This document shows, piece by piece, positions 1 to 6,679 of a stretch of DNA of 10,657 nucleotides; within the stretch, counting starts at the first letter, position 1; each line of letters starts with the position of its first letter. The position numbers and the translations under genes are program-made. Source of the stretch: Dehalococcoidia bacterium (GTDB lineage: Bacteria; Chloroflexota; Dehalococcoidia; Plut-88900). The DNA lies in contig JAAXHX010000342.1 in NCBI GenBank assembly GCA_012270635.1, positions 1-10,657 on the forward strand, read 5' to 3'. Under the pieces are notes generated by a model, which worked only from the letters and a program-made list of their open reading frames with translations, had not been told where the DNA came from and searched no databases.

Positions 1-685
1 GGGTCGGCTGGCCCGGCAGACCAACATCGGCAAGGCGCTGGTCCCCCTCAACCCGGGCGTCCTTTCGGCCTTCGGTCTTCTCGTGGCCAACCTGGAGCAC
101 GAAAGGGCCCGCACCTACCGGGTCCGCGCCGTCGACGCCGTGCCCTCCGACCTTCAAAGAGTCTTCGACGACCTTGAGGCCGCCTGCCGCGTCCAGATGG
201 ACCGGGACGCCGCCCCCGGCCGTCCCGTCGACGCCGCCAGGTCCGTGGAGGTCCGCTACGTCGGCCAGTCCTACGAGTTGGAGGTTCCCATAGCCGCCGA
301 CGTGGTGGACGAAGCGGCCATGGCCCGGGTCATAGAGGACTTCCACACCTTCCACGAGAGGGTCTACGGCCACCGGGACTCCGACGAGCTGGTCGAACTG
401 GTCACGTTTCGGGTGGTCCTCTCCCAGGCCCCGGGCCGGGCGCCGGGGGGCGCGGGTCTGCAGACCGCACGTGGGACCCCGTCCCCGCGCACCACCCGCA
501 AGGCCTACTTCCCGGAGGCCGGGGGCTTGGTCGACACCCCCGTCTATGACCGCGACGCCCTTGGGGCGGGGGCCGTGCTGCCGGGTCCCGCCATCGTCCA
601 GCAGCTGGACACCACCACCGTCATCTACCCCGAAAGCTCCGCCTCCATCGACGCCCACGGCAACCTGATCATCGAAGTCAGTTGA
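1..685 (+). CDS. Hydantoinase/oxoprolinase family protein, HyuA-like, C-terminal part (5' truncated)
   Basis: This is the C-terminal 227 residues of a protein that enters from the left edge; the reading frame is open from base 2 and ends with TGA at 683-685. The family (HyuA, 5-oxoprolinase, acetone carboxylase subunit) cleaves or carboxylates cyclic amides and ketones using ATP, and members are usually near 680-700 residues, so about two thirds is missing here. Family signatures seen: PLNPGVLSAFGLLVAN at the window's left end, then RYVGQSYELEVPI, then an FHxFHERVYGH block, and finally the C-terminal TPVYDRDALGAG...GPAIVQQLDTTTVI block followed by a short beta-rich tail. An apparent GTG at 83 is internal, because the conserved PGVLSAFGLL lies upstream of it in the same frame. 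The usual partner HyuB is not downstream; if present it must lie to the left. The exact substrate cannot be told from this part. Codon use is strongly C-ending, like the enzymes further right and unlike the next gene. Confidence 0.9.
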   Translation, partial: GRLARQTNIGKALVPLNPGVLSAFGLLVANLEHERARTYRVRAVDAVPSDLQRVFDDLEAACRVQMDRDAAPGRPVDAARSVEVRYVGQSYELEVPIAADVVDEAAMARVIEDFHTFHERVYGHRDSDELVELVTFRVVLSQAPGRAPGGAGLQTARGTPSPRTTRKAYFPEAGGLVDTPVYDRDALGAGAVLPGPAIVQQLDTTTVIYPESSASIDAHGNLIIEVS

Positions 686-738
686 CGCCTCGGATTTACC
701 TATACTAATTCCAACTTACCGATCCGAGAATTACTACG

Positions 739-747
739 TGCTATAAT
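739..747 (+). promoter_or_regulatory. Extended -10 promoter element before the lipoprotein-like gene
   Basis: TGCTATAAT matches the bacterial extended -10 consensus (TGnTATAAT) exactly, in an AT-rich intergenic stretch. No good -35 hexamer lies 16-18 nt upstream, which fits an extended -10 promoter. Transcription would start near 754, only about 8 nt before the ATG at 762, so the mRNA would be almost leaderless. This agrees with the absence of a clear Shine-Dalgarno sequence. The same TGCTATAA core occurs at 1515 and, on the other strand, at 9361. Confidence 0.5.
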
Positions 748-761
748 TTTTTGGAATCTAC

Positions 762-1466
762 ATGAGAATTGAGAAAAGCGTTAAGGTACATGGCCTCAAA
801 TGGCTTCAGGGCGCTATAGCCGTAATTCCGAAACTAGTGCTCATTTGTGTCCTAATATTCGTCGTGTCATGTGGCACTCAAAGCTTGGATGAGCCAACAC
901 CGAGTGAAAACCAGATGACTGAATTGCAAGACGTCGTTACCGGCTTGGGGCAAGTAGAAGAGGTACTCAGGTCAATTGACAGTCGATTGTATACATCCAT
1001 TCCTAATGGTGAGCAGGCGGCAAGTCCTGATGGTGAGCAGGCGGCAAGTCCTGATGGTGAGCAGGCGGCAAGCCCTGATGGTGAGCAGGCGGCAAGCCCT
1101 GATGGTGAGCAGGCGGCAAGCCTTTCCGATATCGTCAACGAGCTGGGAGATGTGAAGGAAGTTCTAGAGTCAATTGACAGCCGACTGGCGGAAACCTCAG
1201 GTACGAGCGAGCAAAGCATTGGCGACGAATGGCGCAGAACACGAGACGATGCTAGCAAAGAAATGCGGGCAGTAATTGATGCTCTCGCAAAGTGTCGAGT
1301 CGAGGGCGGATATGATGTGAACGATGATGGTGGGAAGCAAGTTCGAGAATGGGTGAAAGAAGCAGCTTGGCGAGAGGCGACTATATACCCTGAGAGGAAC
1401 AATGTTTCCTATTGGGCTAATCTGCTACCATTCTCCCATTGCGCCACAGAGGATATCGAATATTGA
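762..1466 (+). CDS. Putative lipoprotein with octapeptide repeats, unrecognised family
   Basis: This 234-residue protein is not one I recognise. The N-terminus has a basic region, a hydrophobic stretch (about residues 18-35) and a lipobox-like V34-V35-S36-C37, so it is probably exported and lipid-anchored at C37. Residues 55-76 and 121-142 are two related heptad-like segments, both ending SIDSRL, that look like short coiled coils. Between them lie five copies of an octapeptide, (N/D)GEQAAS(P/L). The C-terminal third is polar and mostly helical-looking, with two cysteines (around 178 and 227) and an acidic end. The DNA is clearly richer in A/T and uses A/T-ending codons freely, unlike every neighbour, so recent acquisition is likely. 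The ATG at 762 has only a weak GGA upstream. A reverse-strand frame covering 878-1402 is a by-product of the repeats. That the gene is real is supported by signal, lipobox, promoter and in-frame repeats; its function is unknown. Confidence 0.72.
   Translation: MRIEKSVKVHGLKWLQGAIAVIPKLVLICVLIFVVSCGTQSLDEPTPSENQMTELQDVVTGLGQVEEVLRSIDSRLYTSIPNGEQAASPDGEQAASPDGEQAASPDGEQAASPDGEQAASLSDIVNELGDVKEVLESIDSRLAETSGTSEQSIGDEWRRTRDDASKEMRAVIDALAKCRVEGGYDVNDDGGKQVREWVKEAAWREATIYPERNNVSYWANLLPFSHCATEDIEY
924..1187 (+). repeat. Diverged direct repeat of a 66-bp coiled-coil segment flanking the octapeptide array
   Basis: Bases 924-989 and 1122-1187 each encode 22 residues with the same pattern (L.D.V..LG.V.EVL.SIDSRL). 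The best-conserved DNA core is TCAATTGACAG, at 972-982 and 1170-1180, and it extends with two mismatches into the SRL codons. The pair encloses the 24-bp array, so a segment duplication and a tandem expansion appear to be nested in the same gene. Confidence 0.75.
1005..1124 (+). repeat. Five tandem 24-bp repeats inside the lipoprotein-like gene
   Basis: Five directly adjacent 24-bp units encode (N/D)GEQAAS(P/L). They are almost identical: unit 1 differs in its first base (AAT for GAT), units 1-2 end AGTCCT, units 3-4 end AGCCCT, and unit 5 ends AGCCTT. Changes only at the array edges and one synonymous T/C step indicate recent expansion by slippage or unequal exchange. The 24-bp period keeps the frame, so copy number can vary without breaking the protein. 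Confidence 0.97.
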
Positions 1467-1514
1467 ACAATGGACTAATGAACATGATTGTTAACTTAGG
1501 CATCTAACCTTCTT

Positions 1515-1523
1515 TGCTATAAG
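1515..1523 (+). promoter_or_regulatory. Extended -10-like element before the amidohydrolase gene
   Basis: TGCTATAAG differs from TGnTATAAT only in the last base and stands 15 nt before the GTG start at 1539, nearly the same distance as the matching element before the lipoprotein-like gene. There is no convincing -35. If used, transcription would begin near 1530, inside the Shine-Dalgarno sequence, so the true start could be further upstream. This is a suggestive rather than firm promoter call. Confidence 0.35.
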
Positions 1524-1527
1524 TCTC

Positions 1528-1533
1528 GGGAGA
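1528..1533 (+). promoter_or_regulatory. Ribosome binding site fixing the GTG start of the amidohydrolase
   Basis: GGGAGA lies 5 nt before GTG at 1539. An in-frame TAG at 1497-1499 and no ATG/GTG/TTG between it and 1539 leave this GTG as the only reasonable start. The same GGGAGA-N5 arrangement precedes the TTG start of the CoA-transferase at 6652. Confidence 0.7.
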
Positions 1534-1538
1534 AACCC

Positions 1539-2792
1539 GTGCCGGACAACACTTTTCCCGTATTCGTCAACGCCCATACCCACAGCCACTCCATGCCCTT
1601 CAAGGGGATGGTAGCCTCGGCGCCCTTCGACATCTGGATCGCCTACCGACTGGCCTCCAACGTCGGAAAGCTCTCCGCCCCCGAGCAGGTCGCCTGCGCC
1701 CTCGCCTGCGGCATCGAGAACCTGGCCGCTGGCAACGCCGCCATCATCGATCACCTCTACTCCCCCATCACCGAGGAGCACGTCTACGGCGTCGCGGAAG
1801 CCTACGAGTCCCTCGGCCTCCGCGCCTGGGTCTTCCCCAACATCGACGACCTGCCCGTCGGCATCTTCACACGGCGCTTCTACCCCGGCTACCCCAAGGC
1901 CATCCCCGACCATTCGCTGCCGGAGGAGGTCCTGGCCAGGATAGAACCCGTCCCCTTCGGACCTAGGCTCGAAGCCCTGGTCGGGCTGATCAAGGGCTGG
2001 AGCGGCAAGCGGGTGCAGGTGGGTTTGGCCCTGGGCAACGCCGTCTGGTGCACCGACGCCCTCCTGGAGACCGCCAGGGACGTCCTCTCCCGCCTGGACG
2101 TCCCCCTGGAGATCCACGTCGAGGAGTCCCCCGTCCAGCGGGAAGCCGCCATGCACCAGTGGGGGATGAGCGGTGTCCAGAGGCTGGACAGGTTTGGGCT
2201 GCTAACGGAGCGGACCCTGGCCGCCCATTGCGTCCAGGTGTCCCGGGAGGACATCGAGCTCCTCGCCGACCGGGGAGTCTCCGTATCCCACAACCCCCTG
2301 AGCAACATGAAGCTGCAGAACGGCATCACCCCCATAGGCACAATGCTCCGGGAAGGGGTCAACGTGACCCTCGGCAGCGACGGCTCCAACTCCGGGGACG
2401 AGCAGGGCCTCGGGCCGGTGATGAGGCTTGCAGCATCCCTCGCCCGGCTCAACGGGCTCCAGCAGGTGAGCGAGGACATCGAGTCGAAGGTGGTCGGGTT
2501 GGGCAGCGCCAACGGCCATCGGCTCTGGTTCCCGGAAGAAATCGGCGACGACCACATCCGTTACTCGGGCCCCGTGGACCCGGTCAAGCTGGTCTGGACC
2601 GACGTCGCATCCAGGATCGAAGAGGTCTACGTCGACGGTGCCCCGGTCCTCCAGGAGGCCCGGTCCGTCTATGATAAGTCCGGCGCCGCCGAGACCGTGG
2701 CCGCGCTGGCCGAGAGCTCCATCTCCCCCGAGGGCGAAGAGCTGGTGCGCCAGTGCCGTCCCCTCCTTCAGTGGTACGCCCAGGCAAAGTGA
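1539..2792 (+). CDS. Amidohydrolase family protein (TRZ/ATZ-type metal-dependent hydrolase)
   Basis: A 417-residue member of the amidohydrolase superfamily, cytoplasmic TIM-barrel enzymes that hydrolyse C-N or C-Cl bonds, often deaminating ring compounds or cutting amides. The metal and catalytic residues are visible: HTH at residues 13-15 (in VNAHTHSH), H193 in LEIHVEES, H230 in AAHCV, and D281 in LGSDGSNSGDEQ, preceded by the SHNPLSNMKL block typical of the TRZ/ATZ and S-adenosylhomocysteine/guanine deaminase branch. The C-terminal strand (VYVDGAPVLQEARSVY) is present. The oddity is the N-terminus: relatives normally carry about 40-60 residues of beta-sandwich before HxH, here only 12. An in-frame stop at 1497 rules out a longer form, and the gene begins right beside the AT-rich island. 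It is followed after 15 nt by the FAD oxidoreductase, probably its operon partner. The substrate is unknown; deaminase and amidase are both possible. Confidence 0.88.
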   Translation: MPDNTFPVFVNAHTHSHSMPFKGMVASAPFDIWIAYRLASNVGKLSAPEQVACALACGIENLAAGNAAIIDHLYSPITEEHVYGVAEAYESLGLRAWVFPNIDDLPVGIFTRRFYPGYPKAIPDHSLPEEVLARIEPVPFGPRLEALVGLIKGWSGKRVQVGLALGNAVWCTDALLETARDVLSRLDVPLEIHVEESPVQREAAMHQWGMSGVQRLDRFGLLTERTLAAHCVQVSREDIELLADRGVSVSHNPLSNMKLQNGITPIGTMLREGVNVTLGSDGSNSGDEQGLGPVMRLAASLARLNGLQQVSEDIESKVVGLGSANGHRLWFPEEIGDDHIRYSGPVDPVKLVWTDVASRIEEVYVDGAPVLQEARSVYDKSGAAETVAALAESSISPEGEELVRQCRPLLQWYAQAK

Positions 2793-2807
2793 GAAGGTCT
2801 GATTGGA

Positions 2808-4106
2808 ATGGCAGCTAAGACCGACGTCATAGTCATTGGAGGCGGAATATCCGGGTGCGCCACCGCCTATAACCTGGCCAAGCGGGGCGCCCACGTCGTC
2901 CTCCTGGAGAAAGGCCGGATCGCCGACGAGGCCTCCGGCAGGACCTGGGGCGCGGTCCGGCGGCAGGGCCGCCAGGCCCCCGAGGTCCCCCTAGCCATCG
3001 AGAGCCTGAAGCTCTGGGACAAACTCGACGAAGACCTGGGCACGGAGACCCATTTCATCCGCGGCGGCAACCTTCTCCTCGCCGCCACCGCCAGGGAGCT
3101 CGCCGACTTCGAGAACACCGTCAGGATCACCAGGGAGTACGGCCTGGAGTCCGACATGGTGACCCGGGAGCGGGCCCAGGAAATACTGCCCGGGCTCAGC
3201 GGACGCTTCATCGGCGGCATGTTCTCTCCCAGCGACGGCTACGCCCACCCCGTCAAGACCACCAACGCCTTTGCCAGGGCCGCCCAGGAGAACGGCGCCA
3301 CGGTGCGCACCCGCTGCTCGGTGGAGCGGATCGAGACGTCCGGCGGGCAGGTCAAGGGCGTCGTGACCGAACGGGGCGAGAGGATAGAGGCGGACGTCAT
3401 CGTCAACGCCGCCGGCGTATGGGCCCCCCGGTTGGCCAGGACCTGCGACGTCCGGGTCCCGGTGCGCGTGGTCCGCACCCACGTCACCATCACCGAGCCC
3501 AAGCCCGACTACCGCGCCCCCCTGGTCTGGTCCCCCAGGGTCTCCTTCCGCCCCACCGCCGACGGCAACATACTCCTCGGCGCGGGCTCAGCCCTGAAGG
3601 CCGACCACGACGTCGACCTCAACTCGCTCATGGACTTGAAGTACTTCCTGCCGGGGCTGAGCCAGTTCAGGAGGCAGATATCCTTCCACGTCGGGAGCCA
3701 GTTGCTGAACGACGTGCTCAGCCACGTGCCCGGCACGGTCCAGAACCGGAAGTTCTTTTCCACCACGGTGGGCGTGGAGCCGGAGGTCAACTGGACCACC
3801 ATACGACGCATGCGCAGGGCCTTCTTCGAGCACATGCCCCACCTGAGCGGCCTCCGCTTCGTCAAGACCTGGGCCGGCCTAATAGACATCACCCCGGATA
3901 TCCTGCCGGTCTTGGGGGAGGCGCCGGGCGTAAAGGGCCTGGTCCTGGCCACGGGATTCAGCGGCCACGGCTTCGCCCTCGGCCCGATAACCGGTAAGCT
4001 CCTCTCCGAGCTGATCCTGGACGGCACCCCCTCCCTGTCCCTCTACGATTTCCGCCTCACGCGGTTCGCCGAGCAGGGCGTGGGAACTATCCGAAGGCTG
4101 CAATAG
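2808..4106 (+). CDS. FAD-dependent oxidoreductase, DAO family (sarcosine oxidase beta/glycine oxidase-like)
   Basis: A 432-residue flavoenzyme of the D-amino-acid oxidase family, which oxidises C-N bonds of amino acids and N-methyl amines to imines. The N-terminal Rossmann motif VIVIGGGISGCATAYNLA (G11, G13, G16) is followed by an acidic E34 at the end of the second strand, which binds the adenosine ribose. A substrate domain fills the middle. The C-terminal FAD closure is typical: TWAGLIDITPDILPVLG from about residue 354, GFSGHGFALGP at 383-393, and a final FRLTRF. Length is normal for SoxB-like single-chain members. The ATG at 2808 has GAGAAGG at 2791-2797 as a rather distant ribosome site, overlapping the stop of the amidohydrolase gene, which argues for coupled expression. 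No second sarcosine oxidase subunit is visible. Amine, amino-acid or sarcosine-type substrates are all possible; the precise one cannot be read from sequence. Confidence 0.9.
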   Translation: MAAKTDVIVIGGGISGCATAYNLAKRGAHVVLLEKGRIADEASGRTWGAVRRQGRQAPEVPLAIESLKLWDKLDEDLGTETHFIRGGNLLLAATARELADFENTVRITREYGLESDMVTRERAQEILPGLSGRFIGGMFSPSDGYAHPVKTTNAFARAAQENGATVRTRCSVERIETSGGQVKGVVTERGERIEADVIVNAAGVWAPRLARTCDVRVPVRVVRTHVTITEPKPDYRAPLVWSPRVSFRPTADGNILLGAGSALKADHDVDLNSLMDLKYFLPGLSQFRRQISFHVGSQLLNDVLSHVPGTVQNRKFFSTTVGVEPEVNWTTIRRMRRAFFEHMPHLSGLRFVKTWAGLIDITPDILPVLGEAPGVKGLVLATGFSGHGFALGPITGKLLSELILDGTPSLSLYDFRLTRFAEQGVGTIRRLQ

Positions 4107-4120
4107 CCGGGGCACGGCTA
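4104..4120. terminator. Hairpin containing the stop codons of both convergent genes
   Basis: TAGCCG-GGGCA-CGGCTA is a perfect 6-bp inverted repeat with a 5-nt loop. Its first three bases are the TAG of the + strand oxidoreductase, and its last three are the TAG of the - strand CoA-transferase. The genes are only 11 bp apart, so this is the only place for a bidirectional terminator. Neither side has a T-run, so it is not a classical intrinsic terminator; it may only slow convergent transcription or be chance. Confidence 0.4.
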
Positions 4121-5443
4121 CCCCGACCTCATCAAGTAGTCGTCGCCTATGTGGCCCAACTTCTCCAGCTCCCCGTACCACTCGGCGGTCAGACCCATCA
4201 GCTCGCGGTACACGTATTCGTTGTGCTCTCCCAGGCAGGGGGCCGGGCGCCGGATGCGGCTGGGAAAGCCGGAAATCCGGCCCATCACTCCCGGATAGCT
4301 GTGCGTCCCCGCCTCGGGGTGGGCGACTTCCTGGAAGAAGCCGAGGGCTTCCAGCTGGGGGTCGACGTGGGCCTGCGCCGTGTCCTGGACCATTCCCGCA
4401 GGCACTCCCGCCCCCTGGAGCTTCTCCATCGCCTCCCTGGAAGTGAGCTCAAGTGTCCACTTCTCTATGTGATCGTCGATCTCCTCCTGCAGCCTCCACC
4501 GCCCCAGCACGTTGCGGAACCTCCGGTCGGAGGCCCACGTTGGTCGGCCCATGGCCTCCACCAGCCCCTCCCATTCCTCGTCGCTCCCGACGGTGATCGA
4601 CACCCACTGGTCGTCCCCCCTGCACCTGTACACGTTGTGGGGCGCCATAGACGCGTCCGCGTTCCCCAGCGCCGACTGCACCCGCCCGTTCATCGAATAG
4701 TCCACGAACGCGTCGGCCAGGAAGGGGACCAGGCCTTCGGACAGGGGGGCATCGATCAGCTGGCCCTCGCCCGTGGCCTGCAGGTGGCGCAGCGCAATCA
4801 GGATTGAAAACGCCGTCGTGATTCCCGCCACCGCGTCCGAGGGATACACGTCGTCCTTCAGGGACGGGTCGATGTCCCGGTAGCTCCGTATCCAGGTGTG
4901 CCCGATGAACCCTTCTATGTGAGACCCCCAGGCCCTCATGTCCCGGTAGGGCCCCGTCAGTCCGTAGCCCGACATCCTTGCCATGATCAGGTCGGGCTTC
5001 ACCTTGCACAGGTCCGCATAGTCCAGGGAGAAGCCGTTCAACACCGAGGGCGGGTCGTTCTCCAGCACCACGTCCGAAAGGGCCACGAGTTCCAGGAAGA
5101 GCTCCCGGCCCTCCGCCCGGGACGCCTCCAGGGTTACCCCCAGCTTGTTCCTGTTTAGTCCGTTGAATGGCGCATACCGGTTCCACGGCCTTTCGCCCCC
5201 GTCCCAGTCCGGGTAGCTCCTCGACCACATGCGCTCCGGCTCGGGCACCACCCCCTTGCTTTCGACGTTCAACCCCCGGGTGCCGACGGGAAAGCGTCGC
5301 CGGCTCTCCACCTGTATCACCTCGGCGCCCCAGTCGGCCAGCAGGGTCCCGGCATAGGGCCCGGCCCAGGCCTGGGTAAAGGCCAGCACCCTCACCCCGT
5401 CCAGGGGAAGGGGGGAGCGGGTATCATGGGGATTTCCAGTCAC
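4118..5443 (-). CDS. CaiB/BaiF-type family III CoA-transferase
   Basis: A 441-residue family III CoA-transferase, the enzyme class that moves CoA between carboxylic acids (formyl-CoA:oxalate transferase, carnitine CoA-transferase). Seen: LPLDGVRVLAFTQAWAGPYAG and GAEVIQVES at residues 13-46, NRNKLGVTLE at 97-106, MSGYGLTGPYRDM at 157-169, the adenylate-side region around 230-290, and a C-terminal LGEHNEYVYRELMGLT. The position where the family has its catalytic Asp (after GPY.D...) holds G173 here, in AWGSHIEG; E177 is the nearest acidic residue. A subgroup with this GxxIE pattern exists as far as I recall, but whether it transfers CoA by the same chemistry is uncertain. The GTG start immediately follows the TAG of the upstream CoA-transferase with no spacer, so translation is probably coupled. 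It is the last gene of the - strand operon. Confidence 0.9.
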   Translation of the reverse strand: MTGNPHDTRSPLPLDGVRVLAFTQAWAGPYAGTLLADWGAEVIQVESRRRFPVGTRGLNVESKGVVPEPERMWSRSYPDWDGGERPWNRYAPFNGLNRNKLGVTLEASRAEGRELFLELVALSDVVLENDPPSVLNGFSLDYADLCKVKPDLIMARMSGYGLTGPYRDMRAWGSHIEGFIGHTWIRSYRDIDPSLKDDVYPSDAVAGITTAFSILIALRHLQATGEGQLIDAPLSEGLVPFLADAFVDYSMNGRVQSALGNADASMAPHNVYRCRGDDQWVSITVGSDEEWEGLVEAMGRPTWASDRRFRNVLGRWRLQEEIDDHIEKWTLELTSREAMEKLQGAGVPAGMVQDTAQAHVDPQLEALGFFQEVAHPEAGTHSYPGVMGRISGFPSRIRRPAPCLGEHNEYVYRELMGLTAEWYGELEKLGHIGDDYLMRSG

Positions 5444-6652
5444 CTACACCACCCCCATCCTCCCCAGGCGGGCCAACTCCGTCCTGGAGTAGCCCAGTTC
5501 CCCGCAATAGATTTCCCGGTTGTGCTCTCCCAGCCGGGGCGCGGGCCTCGAGACCTGTATCGGGGTCCGGGAGAGTTGGGACGGTCTCACGGGATAGGAC
5601 TTCACGCCCATGTCCGAATGTTCGACCTCTATCCAGGGACGACGGACCAGCATGTGCGCGTCCCCGTGGATCGATTCGTGGGTGAGCACCGGCCCGACCA
5701 TCACCCCGTGCTCCAGCGCCGCGTCGACGGCCTCCTGGGTGGAATGCTGGAGCGTCCACAGGAGAAACTCTTCGTTCACCATGCTCAGGCGCTGCATCGG
5801 GTCTCCAAACTCCCGGCTGTCCGCCAGCTCGGGCCTGCCTATCATGTTCAATATCCTCTTCATCCGGCTCGGGTTAGTCGGGTTGAGGGTGTTCACGTAG
5901 CCTTCGTCGGTCGGCACCACCCCGGCCCCCGCCAGTATTACCCCGCGGGTCCTCCCTGCAATATCTCCCGTGTAGGCATAGTGGGCCAGCACCGCTATCC
6001 AGCGGTCGGCGGTGCCCGCCTGGGTCTCCATCGTCGAGAGGTCGACGTGGCTACCAACCCCCGAGCGGTCTCGGGAGCGTACGGCCAACAGGGTCAGGAG
6101 AGCGGCGACGGCCCCCGCCTGGAACTGGACTATCTTGCCCCCCGCTTTCACCGGCTCCCGGTCTATGGCGCCGTTTATATACAGCGGCCCCGAGAGGCCC
6201 GACAGCACCAGCTCCGAGACCCTGTAGTCCCGGTACGGCCCCCTCCGCCCGAAGTTGCTGATGGAGGTCGTCACGATAGAGGGGTTTGTCCGGGCAAGAT
6301 CTTCGTAGCCCAGGCCCCGGGCTTCCATCTCTCCCGGCGCTCCGTCCTCGACGACTGCGTCGGCGTCCTTGGCTAGGGCCTTCAGCGCCCCCCGCCCCGC
6401 CTCCGACTCCAGGTCGAGAGTCACGCTGCGTTTGCCGGAGTTGACGTGATTGTGTAGCCCGCCGTGCTCTGGGTGGGGGAGGTCCTTGTAGAACGGCGCC
6501 ATGCTGCGAATCGCGTTGCCAGCGCGGGGCACTTCCACGTGTATCACGTCTGCCCCGTAGGCGCAGAGAGACCGGGCGCAATATGCGCCGGGCAGGTTGT
6601 GAGACAGGTCCAGGACGCGCAGGTCGGAGAGGGGGCTGCGGGCGTCAGGCAA
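5444..6652 (-). CDS. CaiB/BaiF-type family III CoA-transferase
   Basis: A 402-residue family III CoA-transferase. The N-terminus (LSDLRVLDLSHNLPGAYCARSLCAYG, then GADVIHVE) fits the family though the usual AGP is PGA; KRSVTLDL at 74-81, ISNFGRRGPYRDYRVSELV at 131-149 and the C-terminal LGEHNREIYCGELGYS complete the fold. The expected nucleophilic Asp is replaced by E147 in SELV, the same pattern as the third copy at the right edge (E145). These two are closer to each other than to the gene at 4118. The start is TTG at 6652: it has GGGAGA 5 nt upstream, an in-frame stop lies shortly before, and no ATG or GTG is available in between. It begins 27 nt after the GrdE-like gene and runs directly into the next CoA-transferase, so the two could form a hetero-oligomer; family members are interlocked dimers. 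The acyl substrate is unknown. Confidence 0.9.
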   Translation of the reverse strand: MPDARSPLSDLRVLDLSHNLPGAYCARSLCAYGADVIHVEVPRAGNAIRSMAPFYKDLPHPEHGGLHNHVNSGKRSVTLDLESEAGRGALKALAKDADAVVEDGAPGEMEARGLGYEDLARTNPSIVTTSISNFGRRGPYRDYRVSELVLSGLSGPLYINGAIDREPVKAGGKIVQFQAGAVAALLTLLAVRSRDRSGVGSHVDLSTMETQAGTADRWIAVLAHYAYTGDIAGRTRGVILAGAGVVPTDEGYVNTLNPTNPSRMKRILNMIGRPELADSREFGDPMQRLSMVNEEFLLWTLQHSTQEAVDAALEHGVMVGPVLTHESIHGDAHMLVRRPWIEVEHSDMGVKSYPVRPSQLSRTPIQVSRPAPRLGEHNREIYCGELGYSRTELARLGRMGVV

Positions 6653-6657
6653 GTTCG

Positions 6658-6663
6658 TCTCCC
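6658..6663 (-). promoter_or_regulatory. Ribosome binding site supporting the TTG start at 6652
   Basis: On the - strand GGGAGA stands 5 nt before TTG. An overlapping ATG just upstream is in another frame and reaches a stop after six codons, so the TTG is preferred. Confidence 0.65.
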
Positions 6664-6679
6664 ATGAGGAGGGGTCCGG

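Noticed and set aside
682..706. TTGACG plus TATACT as a promoter after the HyuA stop
   Set aside because: The spacer is only 13 nt, too short for a sigma-70 promoter; the extended -10 at 739 is better.
1005..1124. CRISPR array
   Set aside because: The units are directly adjacent with no spacers, have a 24-bp period and are in frame with a protein.
878..1402. 174-residue reverse-strand reading frame opposite the lipoprotein gene
   Set aside because: It is open because the 24-bp repeats have no reverse stops; the + strand has signal peptide, lipobox and promoter, the - strand has none.
1466..1492. AACAAT...ATTGTT inverted repeat after the lipoprotein stop as a terminator
   Set aside because: Only six A/T-rich pairs around a 15-nt loop and no T-run; too weak.
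686..1538. Insertion sequence or composite transposon for the AT-rich island
   Set aside because: No transposase, no long terminal inverted repeats; the shared words near the ends are 6-8 nt, and one of them is a promoter motif.
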